Below are positions 45,043-54,458 of a DNA stretch of 64,000 nt, one piece after another. This DNA comes from Prevotellaceae bacterium UBA2744 (lineage in GTDB: Bacteria > Bacteroidota > Bacteroidia > Bacteroidales > Bacteroidaceae). Positions within the stretch are counted from its first letter, which is position 1; every line of letters starts with the position of its first letter. The notes under the pieces are model-generated. The model was not told where the DNA came from and did no database searches. It was given only the letters and a program-made list of their open reading frames with translations. The stretch is from assembly GCA_002353575.1 (NCBI GenBank), contig DEJQ01000018.1:25498-89497 (forward strand). The letters are read 5' to 3'. Position numbers and translations under genes: made by a program.

Positions 45043-45962
45043 TCAATTTCGTTTATGTTGTATGGTGTTTCTTGGTAAACGTAGTAATTCAGCCAGTTGG
45101 TGTAAAGCAGGTTGGCTGCAGCCCGCCATCTTACCAATGGGCGTTTCTTGGGGTCATCGTCCGGGTAGTAATTATATGGAATATGTATTGGCTTACCCTT
45201 GTTGATGTCGCGCCAATACTCATCATTGAGTGTCATAGGTGAGTATTCCAGATGGCAGGTGATGAAAAACTCCCTTCCGTTTCTGCCCTCTATGATGGTG
45301 ATTCCTGCTTCGTCACTCTCTGCTATGATTTGCAGGTTTTCTGTTCCCGGCTTTGTGAAGTCTTCATGCTTTAATTCAAGGAATCGGCTGTGAGGTGCAA
45401 AGAACTCATCATCGAATCCTCGGAATATAGGTAGCTCGGGACTTAGCATCTTATGATTGAATACCCCGAATACCTTGCCGTCTGTATTGTGTTTTGGCAC
45501 TCCATAGAAATGGTAGAGTGCAGCGAAGGCTGCCCAACACACATAGATGGTGCTGGTTACGTTGTGGTGTGCCCAATTGAATACCTCAACAAGTTCGTTC
45601 CAGTATGTGACGTCTTCGTAATTGATAAATTCCAAAGGGGCACCAGTCACGATGAGTCCGTCGTACTTCTCCTTCTTCATCTCGTCGAACGTGCGATAGA
45701 ATGCCAGCATATGTTCTATCGGCGTATTCTTGGGAGTGTGCGATTTTATCTTCATAAACTCCACCTGAATCTGTAGGGCAGAGTTTGATAGAATTCTGAT
45801 GAAGTCTGTCTCCGTAGTGATTTTGAGCGGCATAAGATTGAGTACAGCCAGTCGTAGCGGACGAATCTGCTGACTGTCGGCTCTCTTATATCCCATCGTG
45901 AATATGTTTTCCTGCTTCAGCATATTGATAGCAGGCAGTTGGTCTGGTAATATCAGTGGCAT
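45039..45962 (-). CDS. metA: Homoserine O-acyltransferase (MetA type; predicted acetyl-CoA user)
   Basis: 307 aa. MetA family: nucleophile Cys142 in STIYVCWAAFAALYHFYG, the substrate loop TGAPLE and FAPHSRF downstream. Residue 111 is Glu. In characterised members, Glu at this position goes with acetyl-CoA, while Gly (E. coli) goes with succinyl-CoA, so the enzyme probably makes O-acetylhomoserine for methionine synthesis. It starts 1 bp after the isopropylmalate synthase-like stop and overlaps the U32 start (ATGA). A link of leucine and methionine genes in one transcript is unusual but fits amino-acid synthesis. Confidence 0.93.
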   Translation of the reverse strand: MPLILPDQLPAINMLKQENIFTMGYKRADSQQIRPLRLAVLNLMPLKITTETDFIRILSNSALQIQVEFMKIKSHTPKNTPIEHMLAFYRTFDEMKKEKYDGLIVTGAPLEFINYEDVTYWNELVEVFNWAHHNVTSTIYVCWAAFAALYHFYGVPKHNTDGKVFGVFNHKMLSPELPIFRGFDDEFFAPHSRFLELKHEDFTKPGTENLQIIAESDEAGITIIEGRNGREFFITCHLEYSPMTLNDEYWRDINKGKPIHIPYNYYPDDDPKKRPLVRWRAAANLLYTNWLNYYVYQETPYNINEIE

Positions 45963-45963
45963 A

Positions 45964-47484
45964 TCAATCTTCTATAATATTCAGCATCTTTATTGTAGCC
46001 TTGATGGCAGCTTCGGTCTGGTCTGCATCAAGTGCTCGGGTACGGTATGTTTTCTCGTTATAAATCCATGAGATGGTAGTCTGAACCAACGCGTCGGTAC
46101 GTCCCCCTGGCGGAATGCTTACCTGATAGTTCGACAACCAAGGGAATGTCCTTTGCAGTTTGTTCTTGTATATGTGCCTTACGGCTCTGACGAAGGCGTC
46201 GTACTGTCCGTCGCCCATTGCGCTCTCTTCATATACCTCGCCCTTGATTTCCATCTTTACCGAAGCCATAGGCTTGAGGCCATATGCGGTGGTTACCATA
46301 TAGGAAATGAGTTTCACCTTGTCATCCGGTGCAGTGTGTTTCAGTACATCACTGATGATATAAGGAAGATCCTCCTGGGTAACCAGCTGTTTCTTGTCAC
46401 CCAGTTCAATGATGCGGTCTGTCACCCTGCGAGTCTGTTCTGGAGTCAGTTCCAGACCCAATTCCTCAAGGTTCTTCAGTATGTTTGCCTTGCCGGAATT
46501 CTTCCCCAGCGCATATTCGCGCTTACGTCCGAATCGTTCTGGCAACAGGTCGTTGCAGTACAGGTTGTTCTTGTTATCACCGTCAGCATGCACTCCTGCA
46601 ACCTGTGTGAATACACTGTCACCAATGATAGGTTTGTTGGGTGGTACAGCAATACCTGACAGGTTTTCTGCCAGCTTGCTTGCTTCGCCCAGCATTGCTT
46701 CGTTTATGTTTGTAGCTATATGAAGGTGATCTTTCAGTATTGCCTGTACACTTGACAACGGTGCATTCCCTGCTCTTTCTCCCAGTCCGTTAAGGGATGT
46801 ATGCACACCCGTCGCACCATTATTCACAGCAGCCATTACGTTGCTGGTAGCCAGGTCGTAGTCGTTGTGTGCATGGAAATCAAAGCGCAGGTCAGGGTAG
46901 CGCTCTGTCATTTGCTTGATGTAAGCGGCTGTAAGCATGGGGTTCAGTATGCCCAGAGTGTCGGGCAGCATGAAACGTTCTATGCCTTCATCCTTCAGTG
47001 CATCGATAAAATTGAAAACATACTCAGGGGAGTCCTTCATTCCGTTTGACCAGTCCTCCATATACACGTTCACGCTGATACCCAGTGTGTGTGCATAGGC
47101 AATCGAACTCTTTATGTCGGTTACGTGTTCTTCCAGAGTCTTCTTCAACTGAAATCTGCAGTGCTTTTCCGAACCTTTGCACAACAGGTTTATAACCTTA
47201 CAGCCTGTGTCATTAATCCAGTCGAGTGAAGTGGTGCCGTCAACAAATCCCAACACCTCTACACTCTGCAGTTTGTCAGCTTGACGTGCCCATCGACAAA
47301 TCATCGTCACCGCTTCTTTCTCACCCTCGCTCACGCGGGCACTGGCCACTTCAATCCTGTCAACATTCAGTTGTTGCAACAGCATACGCGCAATGAGCAA
47401 CTTCTCGTGTGGCACAAAACTCACACCATTCGTCTGCTCACCGTCGCGCAGCGTCGTATCCATTATCTCTACACTTCTTACCAT
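45964..47484 (-). CDS. Alpha-isopropylmalate / (R)-citramalate synthase family protein
   Basis: 506 aa from the ATG at 47484; a TTG three bases upstream is less likely. DRE-TIM metallolyase core: MDTTLRDGEQ, KVINLLCKGSEKH, FHAHNDYDLA, NGLGERAGN (the metal and substrate ligands), followed by a C-terminal LeuA-type regulatory domain (YQVSIPPGGRTDAL). The cytoplasmic enzyme condenses acetyl-CoA with a 2-oxo acid. The motif NLLCKGS in place of the usual LeuA pattern, and its place directly after leuB, fit the second LeuA copy of Bacteroidota, often read as citramalate synthase for isoleucine. Substrate cannot be settled here. Confidence 0.85.
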   Translation of the reverse strand: MVRSVEIMDTTLRDGEQTNGVSFVPHEKLLIARMLLQQLNVDRIEVASARVSEGEKEAVTMICRWARQADKLQSVEVLGFVDGTTSLDWINDTGCKVINLLCKGSEKHCRFQLKKTLEEHVTDIKSSIAYAHTLGISVNVYMEDWSNGMKDSPEYVFNFIDALKDEGIERFMLPDTLGILNPMLTAAYIKQMTERYPDLRFDFHAHNDYDLATSNVMAAVNNGATGVHTSLNGLGERAGNAPLSSVQAILKDHLHIATNINEAMLGEASKLAENLSGIAVPPNKPIIGDSVFTQVAGVHADGDNKNNLYCNDLLPERFGRKREYALGKNSGKANILKNLEELGLELTPEQTRRVTDRIIELGDKKQLVTQEDLPYIISDVLKHTAPDDKVKLISYMVTTAYGLKPMASVKMEIKGEVYEESAMGDGQYDAFVRAVRHIYKNKLQRTFPWLSNYQVSIPPGGRTDALVQTTISWIYNEKTYRTRALDADQTEAAIKATIKMLNIIED

Positions 47485-47499
47485 CAAAGTATGTCGTAC

Positions 47500-48561
47500 T
47501 TATTTCTTCTTAATATAGTCAACAATCCAGGCACCAACTTCCTTAGTGCCGTACTTTGCTCCGCCTTCAACTTGGATTTCAGGAGTACGTACGTTCTGGT
47601 CGAGACTTGCGTTTACAGCTTCGCGAATCAGTTCGCCCTCTGCCTTCAGTCCAAAGTATTCGTAGAGCATAGCTACAGAGAGAATCTGTGCCAGTGGGTT
47701 TGCAATGTTCAGACCCTTGGCCTGTGGCCAGCTGCCGTGGATTGGTTCGAATACAGGAGTATGTTCACCTGTAGATGCTGATGGGAGCAGGCCCATAGAA
47801 CCCGTGATGCAAGAGCCTTCGTCTGTCAGGATGTCTCCGAATGTATTTTCTGTTACCATCACGTCGAAGAATGTAGGTTCTTGAATCATGCGCATTGAAG
47901 CATTGTCAACATACATGAAGTCTGTCTTTACGTCAGGGTACTTTGGAGCCATCTCCTGAGCAACGGCTCTCCACAGACGGCTTGATGCAAGCACGTTTGC
48001 CTTGTCAACCACTGTCAGGTGCTTCTTTCTCTGCTGTGCATACTGGTAAGCAACCTTCAGGATGCGTTCTACCTCAGCACGGCTATATGCGTTTGTATCG
48101 TAGGCATAGTCTGTTCCTTCTTTCTTCTCTCCGAAGTACATACCGCCTGTAAGTTCACGGATACAGATGAAATCTGCACCACGAACCAGTTCGTCCTTCA
48201 GTGGTGACTTGTGGATCAGACAGTCGAAAGTGGTGACAGGACGTACATTGGCAAACAGGCCCAGTTTCTTTCTCATTGCCAGCAGACCCTGCTCAGGACG
48301 CACCTTGGCATTAGGGTTGTTGTCAAACTTAGGGTCACCGACGCTTGCAAACAAAACAGCATCAGCTTCCATACAAGTCTGAAATGTATCTTCTGGGAAC
48401 GGGTCGCCCACCTCGTCAATGGCGTGAGCACCACAAATGGCTTCTTTGTAACTTACAGAGTGTCCGAATTTCTCAGCTACTGCACTACATACAGCTACAC
48501 CCTGCTCCATAATTTCGGGACCGATACCATCGCCCGCCAAAACTGCAATTTTTAGGTTCAT
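47500..48561 (-). CDS. leuB: 3-isopropylmalate dehydrogenase
   Basis: 353 aa from the ATG at 48561 (the upstream in-frame extension is hydrophobic, contains the promoter, and is discarded). Motifs: AVLAGDGIGPEIMEQG, the Arg cluster RPEQGLLAMRKKLGLFANVRP, IRELTGGMYFG, VDNASMRM and the NAD-binding GSCITGSMGLLPSAS / EPIHGSWPQ. It oxidises and decarboxylates 3-isopropylmalate in leucine synthesis. It is the first gene of the operon that runs to comF. The promoter candidate is at 48586-48594. Confidence 0.96.
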   Translation of the reverse strand: MNLKIAVLAGDGIGPEIMEQGVAVCSAVAEKFGHSVSYKEAICGAHAIDEVGDPFPEDTFQTCMEADAVLFASVGDPKFDNNPNAKVRPEQGLLAMRKKLGLFANVRPVTTFDCLIHKSPLKDELVRGADFICIRELTGGMYFGEKKEGTDYAYDTNAYSRAEVERILKVAYQYAQQRKKHLTVVDKANVLASSRLWRAVAQEMAPKYPDVKTDFMYVDNASMRMIQEPTFFDVMVTENTFGDILTDEGSCITGSMGLLPSASTGEHTPVFEPIHGSWPQAKGLNIANPLAQILSVAMLYEYFGLKAEGELIREAVNASLDQNVRTPEIQVEGGAKYGTKEVGAWIVDYIKKK

Positions 48562-48585
48562 AGTCTTATTGATTTTAAATTTTGC

Positions 48586-48594
48586 GCGAAGATA
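48586..48594 (-). promoter_or_regulatory. Variant -7 promoter element for the leuB operon
   Basis: TATCTTCGC on the minus strand differs from TAnnTTTGC by one base and lies 25 bp upstream of the leuB ATG. The same TTCGC form occurs at 58069-58076. Confidence 0.45.
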
Positions 48595-48658
48595 CGAATA
48601 AATCTTCAAAAATAATAGCAAATTTATGATAGAACAAAGGATAAGTGTATAAAAACAA

Positions 48659-48688
48659 AAAAGAGCTAATCTCGCGACCTGCTCTTTT
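48659..48688 (-). terminator. Terminator of mtnN operon
   Basis: On the minus strand AAAAGAGC pairs with GCTCTTTT, followed by TTGTTTTT. It is 148 bp beyond the mtnN stop. Nothing else was recognised in 48689-48835. Confidence 0.65.
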
Positions 48689-48835
48689 GTTCTCAATAAG
48701 TATTAATTTTTTTAAGGTAAAAAGATTGTTTTTAGGATGTCGCAAAGTTAGGGAGTTATTTGTTGTGTGGAAACATAAAAAGCATGTTGTGTAACATAGG
48801 TGTTCGCACACAATGGCATTTGTCTGTTTTTTTTG

Positions 48836-49531
48836 CTATTTTAGGCTCTCTAAGAAAGCTTTTGTGATAAAAAACGACCTTTGTGCCATCTCATCCCAGA
48901 AGTTCTCCCACTGTGCTGCATGATTGTCTGCTCCCGGTGTGTCGCTTATGATTCGGAAACTGACAAACGGTTTCTTGTACAGATAACAAGTATGTGCGAT
49001 TGATGCCGATTCCATATCGCAGGCAAGACCCTCGGGGAAGTGGTCCTTGATACCCTTCAGTTCTGCTTGGTCGGAAATAAACTGGTCACCGGTGCATATC
49101 AGTCCTGCATGTATGCGAGTCTTTGTCTGTTTCTCGTTCAAATGTACTGCCTTCTCAACCAGATTCGCATCACCGTCAAAGAAAGTTGGCAGTCCCTGCA
49201 CCTGTCCGTATTCGCAACCCATTCCGCACCATACATCGTGATAGCATATCTGCTTGCTTACGACCACGTCCATAATGTCAAGACTCTTGTCAATACCGCC
49301 AGCCACACCTGTTGATATGATACAGTCGGGCGAGAAGGTCTTGATGAGTTCTGCAGTTCCTACGGCTGCATTAACCTTTCCTATTCCACACTGTAACAAT
49401 ATGATTTCGTTGCCGGCTATATTGCCAAGGGTATAGTTGTAGATTCCTGCTTTGCTTTCAGTTCTATTCTCCATTTGGCGTGCCAGTTGATCATGCTCAA
49501 CCGACATTGCTGTAAGAATTCCAATTTTCAT
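48836..49531 (-). CDS. mtnN: 5'-methylthioadenosine / S-adenosylhomocysteine nucleosidase
   Basis: 231 aa from ATG 49531, which places the catalytic Glu at position 12 (MSVEHD) as in E. coli; a TTG at 49537 is the alternative. Other family residues: Glu in CDMESASIAH and the general acid Asp in IISDTPG; STGVAGGID is the glycine loop. The enzyme removes adenine from methylthioadenosine and S-adenosylhomocysteine, recycling methionine and preventing inhibition of methyltransferases. It is the last gene of the efflux operon, 11 bp after the phosphatase. Confidence 0.95.
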   Translation of the reverse strand: MKIGILTAMSVEHDQLARQMENRTESKAGIYNYTLGNIAGNEIILLQCGIGKVNAAVGTAELIKTFSPDCIISTGVAGGIDKSLDIMDVVVSKQICYHDVWCGMGCEYGQVQGLPTFFDGDANLVEKAVHLNEKQTKTRIHAGLICTGDQFISDQAELKGIKDHFPEGLACDMESASIAHTCYLYKKPFVSFRIISDTPGADNHAAQWENFWDEMAQRSFFITKAFLESLK

Positions 49532-49542
49532 GTGCAATTCTT

Positions 49543-50844
49543 TTATTTTTCTTCGTAAGTATTCAGCTTATCCGTGTAGTATTTACGTAGGTCGCTCCAT
49601 TTGTAGTATGGATAATTATCCGTCGCAACAGGCAGAGTAGCCTCTTTCTCGTTGAGCAGAGCTTTTACAAGTATGTCATCTGTTTTTAGCTCACCGACCT
49701 TTGTTTTTTTCGGACGGTAGAATACCAACTGTATATTACAAGCCATTGGATAGATGCGATAGTTGACCCAGTAGTCCTCCAGATGATCCAGGTCTGTAGT
49801 CTTTACTCCGCATGAGTCCAATTCCATCAGACAGGCCAATGGCATTACGCATACCTCGTGTCCGAAGCGCAGTGAAGCACCGTTGGTGTATGTCTTGCTG
49901 GCAAGGACGGTGTCGGCTGTCTCAATCATATTGCGGAGCAGATAACGTTGAGAGAATGGCATATTGCTTCCTGTAGCAGGTGCAGGACCGTATCTCAGGT
50001 ACCATTCTATGTTATTTATACGCCACAAATCATAAACCTCATCTTCTGTGAAGATATGAAACAAATCTTCGCCGAAACTGTGACTTTGCATGTTGTTTGT
50101 GACTTTAAACAGTGAGCGCATCAGAGAATTGGCTCTGAAGTCTTTTGCCTGCCAGTAGGCAGAATCATTGAAGAGGGTAGAACAGAGCCGTTCCGGATGA
50201 GTATAGCGATGATTGTATTCATCTATAATCTTCCTTGATGGCTTTGCCGATTCGCGAAGTTTTTCATCCCAGTCACGGTTGAGATAGTGTTGGAATGCCT
50301 CACTCACATCGTTATGTATTTTCAGGTGTGGATTGAAGGCAGCCAGTTCTTCGCATTCAGCAGCCATCGAAAGGATGCAGCGGATGACGACCGTGCTGCG
50401 GGCATCCACCTCTGCTGTCTTACCCGAGAAAATCTCCGGAAAGTGTTCCGTCATGCGCTTGCCAATGCCATGATGCTGAATTTCACCTATGTCCGACAAA
50501 TCACCCAGACGTTTCACGGTTGTCGGATAGAAACGTTCCAATTTCGCCAGAACTTCCTCACCGAGTGCAGTCAGTTTGCCATCCTCCTTTGCCTTGCGCA
50601 TCTTCTCCAAAGGGAATGTGTAGTCGTACTTGTCGATGAGCCAGCGCGAACCGTGACGTCCGTAGTGGTCCATGTAGAATGGCTCATAACCCTTTGGTGC
50701 CGGTGTGAGTTTCTTGGTTGGAACTATGTACGCAGTGTGATTGCTTCCTGTAAGCAATATGTTCTCGTGAATTTCTTCGCGTGCAGTCTGTGCAATACAT
50801 GTTGCTGAAACAGCTAATGCGATAGATAGAAGTTGTAGTCTCAT
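49543..50844 (-). CDS. Secreted histidine-acid-phosphatase-like protein (MINPP-like)
   Basis: 433 aa. Signal peptide (LLSIALAVSATCIAQ). The histidine phosphatase core motif is RHGSRW (in MDHYGRHGSRW), and a second-site candidate is RFGHEVCVMP; this Glu-type motif resembles the HAE of multiple inositol polyphosphate phosphatases rather than the HD of most acid phosphatases. It is predicted to release phosphate in the periplasm, with phytate or inositol phosphates as possible substrates. It lies 24 bp after the PII-like gene. The specific substrate is inferred, not shown. Confidence 0.8.
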   Translation of the reverse strand: MRLQLLSIALAVSATCIAQTAREEIHENILLTGSNHTAYIVPTKKLTPAPKGYEPFYMDHYGRHGSRWLIDKYDYTFPLEKMRKAKEDGKLTALGEEVLAKLERFYPTTVKRLGDLSDIGEIQHHGIGKRMTEHFPEIFSGKTAEVDARSTVVIRCILSMAAECEELAAFNPHLKIHNDVSEAFQHYLNRDWDEKLRESAKPSRKIIDEYNHRYTHPERLCSTLFNDSAYWQAKDFRANSLMRSLFKVTNNMQSHSFGEDLFHIFTEDEVYDLWRINNIEWYLRYGPAPATGSNMPFSQRYLLRNMIETADTVLASKTYTNGASLRFGHEVCVMPLACLMELDSCGVKTTDLDHLEDYWVNYRIYPMACNIQLVFYRPKKTKVGELKTDDILVKALLNEKEATLPVATDNYPYYKWSDLRKYYTDKLNTYEEK

Positions 50845-50868
50845 TATTGTCTGGTATATAATATACGA

Positions 50869-51162
50869 TTAGATACTTTGCTCTACATTCCACACGAAGG
50901 CACGGAGTCCGAGCAGCGGATTGTCGATGTCGAGTTGTTTCAGACGATCCATCAGTGGAGTCACCTGAGTGTCCTCCACGATGGTGAAGATGGCATCGTT
51001 CAGCGAAGGCCAGGCATGACTGCCCAAGTGTGGTTCGCCGGTCTTTGTGCCTCGCCCGCTTACATCAGTAAGCAGAGTGTAGCCGCGGGCATTTGATGCG
51101 TCGAGAGCATCTATCACCTTCTCGTGCAGTGCACGGTCGTATGCTATAAATATTGTTTTCAT
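50869..51162 (-). CDS. Small PII-like (DUF3240-type) protein
   Basis: 97 aa with a ferredoxin-like PII layout: strand MKTIFIAYDRAL, helix, then strand YTLLTDVSGRGTKTGEPHLG (the T-loop region), then FTIVEDTQ, LMDRLKQL and a closing strand. It lacks the longer T-loop and the GlnB nucleotide-binding residues, so it is not a true nitrogen regulator. Such small proteins are found next to RND efflux pumps in Bacteroidota; here it sits 22 bp after the pump gene. It may bind a metal or nucleotide and regulate the transporter. Role inferred. Confidence 0.65.
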   Translation of the reverse strand: MKTIFIAYDRALHEKVIDALDASNARGYTLLTDVSGRGTKTGEPHLGSHAWPSLNDAIFTIVEDTQVTPLMDRLKQLDIDNPLLGLRAFVWNVEQSI

Positions 51163-51184
51163 TATTTAATTGGATAAATCGAGG

Positions 51185-54100
51185 TTATTTCTTCTCTTCC
51201 TGTCGGATGTTGTTCATATCTCGTTGTGCATTTTTTTCCATCACGCTTACACGTGTGGTGATGAGCATCTCTTCAGCCTTGTGCTCCTTCCAGTATGCGT
51301 TCAGTTCACGCTGCTCCTTCATCTTCTTGCGCTGTCGCTTGATACCATTGGCACCGAAGATACAGAACATTGAAGGTACATAGATGAGGGTAAGTATAGT
51401 AGAAACCACAAGACCTCCGATGATAGATACACCCAGTGGTCGCCATGTTTCAGCACCTACACCATGACTCATAGCCATTGGCACCATACCAAGGATGGTT
51501 GTGAGCGAAGTCATAAGGATTGGGCGCAGACGGCTTCGTGCTGCGATCACGGCAGAGCGTGTAAGTCCGATTCCTCGTTCGCGCATCAGCTGTGTGTAGT
51601 CGATAAGCACGATACCGTTCTTTACTACGATACCGATAAGCATGATACCGCCAAGCATTGACATGATGTTCAGGTTTGTTTGTGTAAGCACCAATGCCAG
51701 GATGATACCTGAAAATGCGAATGGTACAGAGAACATGATGATGAACGGGTAGGTGAGTGATTCGAACTGTGCAGCCATTACGATGAACACGAGCAGGATG
51801 ATAAGAATACCGAGTGTGCCGAGGTCGCGGTTTGAATCCTGCTGGTCTTCGTATGTACCTGCTACCTGAACGGTTACTCCGTTTGGTATTTCAAGTTCTT
51901 CTGTAATCTTATTACCCAGCGTCACACCGTCGGAAAGGGCATAGCCTGCTGCGAGTACGGCACTTACGGTGATGATACGCTGACGGTCCTTACGCTCGAT
52001 GGTTGGAGGAATCGCACTTTCTTCTACGGTAGCTACATCCTTGATTCTCACCTGACGTCCAGCCGATGTAGGAATAATCATGTTTTCTATGTCTTCAATG
52101 CTCTGACGGGCAGTCGGTTCATAACGAACCTTGATATCATATTCTTCACCGTCCTCACGATAGTATGACATGAGTGAGCCGTAGATGAGGTTGCGCACGT
52201 ATGCGCCGGCTGATGCAAGGGTCAGACCCTCTTTGGCAAGTTTGTCGCGATCGAAGTTTACGACGATTTCCGGTTCGAAGTCAGAACGTGAAATGTTGAC
52301 CTGTGAAATCATCGGACTTTCGCGGAACTTCTCAGCCATCTTGTCTGCCAGCCTACGGGTGTCGTCAAGGTTGTAACCATATATTTCAAACTGTGCAGTG
52401 GCCTGACCGCCCATTGCGGCAGCCTGCTGTCCACCCAGGTTTACTTGGTACTTTGCAAGTTCTGGTATCACTTTCAGGTCGGCACGCATCTCATCACAAA
52501 TCTCTGCCAGTCCCTGTGGACGTTTGTTCGACGGAACCATCATGATGTTGAATGAGATGATATGAGAACCGTTCGACTGCAGTGAAGCAAATGTGTTGTT
52601 ATCACCAGCTTGACCTACGGTGAAGTTACATGACTGCATGTAGTCGCCATAACGGTCCATCCACTTCTTCGTAAGTCCCTTTGCCAGGTCTTCTGCAATC
52701 TCTACTCGGGTACCGATCGGCAGTTCAAGTGAGATACCGATACGACCAGAGTCGTTTGCGGGGAAGAACTCAGATTTGATACCGAATATCTTCGCACATC
52801 CTATTGATGCAGCGAACAGGCAGATACAACCTGCGATGACAGTCCAGCGGTGATGTACAGCCCAATTGATTCGTGCTTCGTACCAGTCATCCAGTCTGTC
52901 CAGTGCGCGTGATACGGGGAAGTACAGTTTCTTGAACAGTCCGCTTTGCTTCTTCTGCAGTCTCAACATCTGAGAACAGAGCATAGGTGTGAACGAAAGG
53001 GCAGAAGTGGTTGAAATGGTCATGATGATACACATCATCCATCCGAGCTGCTTGAAGAGCACACCTGCGATACCTGTCACCATTGTCAATGGGAAGAATA
53101 CGGCAATCATAGTAAGTGTTGAGGCTATAACCGAGATAGCCACCTCGTTGGTTGCATTGATGGCAGCCTGTTTAGGGTCAGAACCTCGTTCAATATGTGT
53201 CGTGACATTCTCCAGCACCACAATGGCATCATCCACAACGTTACCAATGGCGATGGTAAGACACGAGAGAGAAATCATGTTGATAGAACCGTCGGTCGCA
53301 TACAGATATATGAACGATGCAATCAACGACATAGGGATGGTGATGACGATAATCAATGTAGCACGCCAGCGTCCCAGGAATATGAACACCACGAGAGCCA
53401 CGAATATCATGGCATACAGGATTGTCTCTTCGAGCGAACCGATAGTGTTCAGAATATTGTCTGAGGTGTTTACGATGATACCCAGTTTTACGTCTGATGG
53501 CAGGTTCTTCTGCAATGTAGGCAGTGCCTTCATCACCTTGTTCGAGATGGCTACAGAATTGGCACCCGACTGTTTCTGAACGATGATCATTGCTCCCTGT
53601 ACACCCTTTGTGTAGGTCTTCTGAGCTCGTTCCTCCACATTATCCTCGATACGGGCTACGTCACGCAGATACACGTTTATTCCTTTGTATGAACCTACTA
53701 CTACGTTCAGCATCTGCTTCGGGTCGCTGAATTCACCTTCCACGCGTACTGTGTAGGTCTGTGTACCCACATCGATCGTACCGTTGGTCATGTTCTGGTT
53801 CTCGCCCGATATGGCAGATGCCACCTGAGCCGGGTTCAGGTTATATGCCTCCATCTTGTGCGGATCCATATACACGTTGATTTCTCGTTCAGGCGCACCA
53901 GCGATACTTACCGTACCTACACCGTCGATACGTGCAAGTGGGTTTGCTACGTTATCGTCCAGTATCTTGTACAGCGCCTTCTGCGATTCCTCTGCCTGCA
54001 CTGAAAGCAGGAGGATCGGAATCATATCAGTCGAGAACTTGAAGATGATAGGGGTCTGCGCATTATCCGGCAGACGGCTGCTCACCATGTCCAGTTTGTC

Positions 54101-54427
54101 TCTGACGTCGTTGGTCAAGGCGTCTATGTCATATCCGTATTCAAACTGCAGGGTAACGACGCTGACGCCTTCCTTCGAATTACTTGTAATGTGCTTGAGG
54201 TGTTCTACCGAGTTCAGGGTGTTCTCAAGCGGACGGGTCACGTTGTTTTCTATATCTTCTGCACTGGCACCGGTATAGTATGTCATTACCATAATGGTGT
54301 TTGTGTCGATATCTGGATAAAGGTCGATTGGCAACTTCCACAGCGAGAAGATACCAAACACCATCACAGCCAAAAAGCAAAGGCTGGTCATAATCGGTCG
54401 CTTGACCGCTCCTTCGTATAAACTCAT
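51185..54427 (-). CDS. RND efflux pump, HAE1 (AcrB/MdtB-like) family
   Basis: 1,080 aa, normal length for the family, with twelve transmembrane segments in two halves and two large periplasmic loops (porter and docking domains). Proton-relay acidic pair in GNVVDDAIVVLENV, TM4 segment, and HAE1 signatures FPLTMVTGIAGVLFKQLGWMM and MAAQFESLTYPFIIM. The inner-membrane proton antiporter would export drugs or other hydrophobic compounds with the adaptor and TolC-like protein encoded upstream. It lies 31 bp after the adaptor gene. The C-terminal tail is unusually charged and extended. Confidence 0.96.
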   Translation of the reverse strand: MSLYEGAVKRPIMTSLCFLAVMVFGIFSLWKLPIDLYPDIDTNTIMVMTYYTGASAEDIENNVTRPLENTLNSVEHLKHITSNSKEGVSVVTLQFEYGYDIDALTNDVRDKLDMVSSRLPDNAQTPIIFKFSTDMIPILLLSVQAEESQKALYKILDDNVANPLARIDGVGTVSIAGAPEREINVYMDPHKMEAYNLNPAQVASAISGENQNMTNGTIDVGTQTYTVRVEGEFSDPKQMLNVVVGSYKGINVYLRDVARIEDNVEERAQKTYTKGVQGAMIIVQKQSGANSVAISNKVMKALPTLQKNLPSDVKLGIIVNTSDNILNTIGSLEETILYAMIFVALVVFIFLGRWRATLIIVITIPMSLIASFIYLYATDGSINMISLSCLTIAIGNVVDDAIVVLENVTTHIERGSDPKQAAINATNEVAISVIASTLTMIAVFFPLTMVTGIAGVLFKQLGWMMCIIMTISTTSALSFTPMLCSQMLRLQKKQSGLFKKLYFPVSRALDRLDDWYEARINWAVHHRWTVIAGCICLFAASIGCAKIFGIKSEFFPANDSGRIGISLELPIGTRVEIAEDLAKGLTKKWMDRYGDYMQSCNFTVGQAGDNNTFASLQSNGSHIISFNIMMVPSNKRPQGLAEICDEMRADLKVIPELAKYQVNLGGQQAAAMGGQATAQFEIYGYNLDDTRRLADKMAEKFRESPMISQVNISRSDFEPEIVVNFDRDKLAKEGLTLASAGAYVRNLIYGSLMSYYREDGEEYDIKVRYEPTARQSIEDIENMIIPTSAGRQVRIKDVATVEESAIPPTIERKDRQRIITVSAVLAAGYALSDGVTLGNKITEELEIPNGVTVQVAGTYEDQQDSNRDLGTLGILIILLVFIVMAAQFESLTYPFIIMFSVPFAFSGIILALVLTQTNLNIMSMLGGIMLIGIVVKNGIVLIDYTQLMRERGIGLTRSAVIAARSRLRPILMTSLTTILGMVPMAMSHGVGAETWRPLGVSIIGGLVVSTILTLIYVPSMFCIFGANGIKRQRKKMKEQRELNAYWKEHKAEEMLITTRVSVMEKNAQRDMNNIRQEEKK

Positions 54428-54458
54428 AATTTAAATTGGAGTATTTTTTAGAGGGTGA

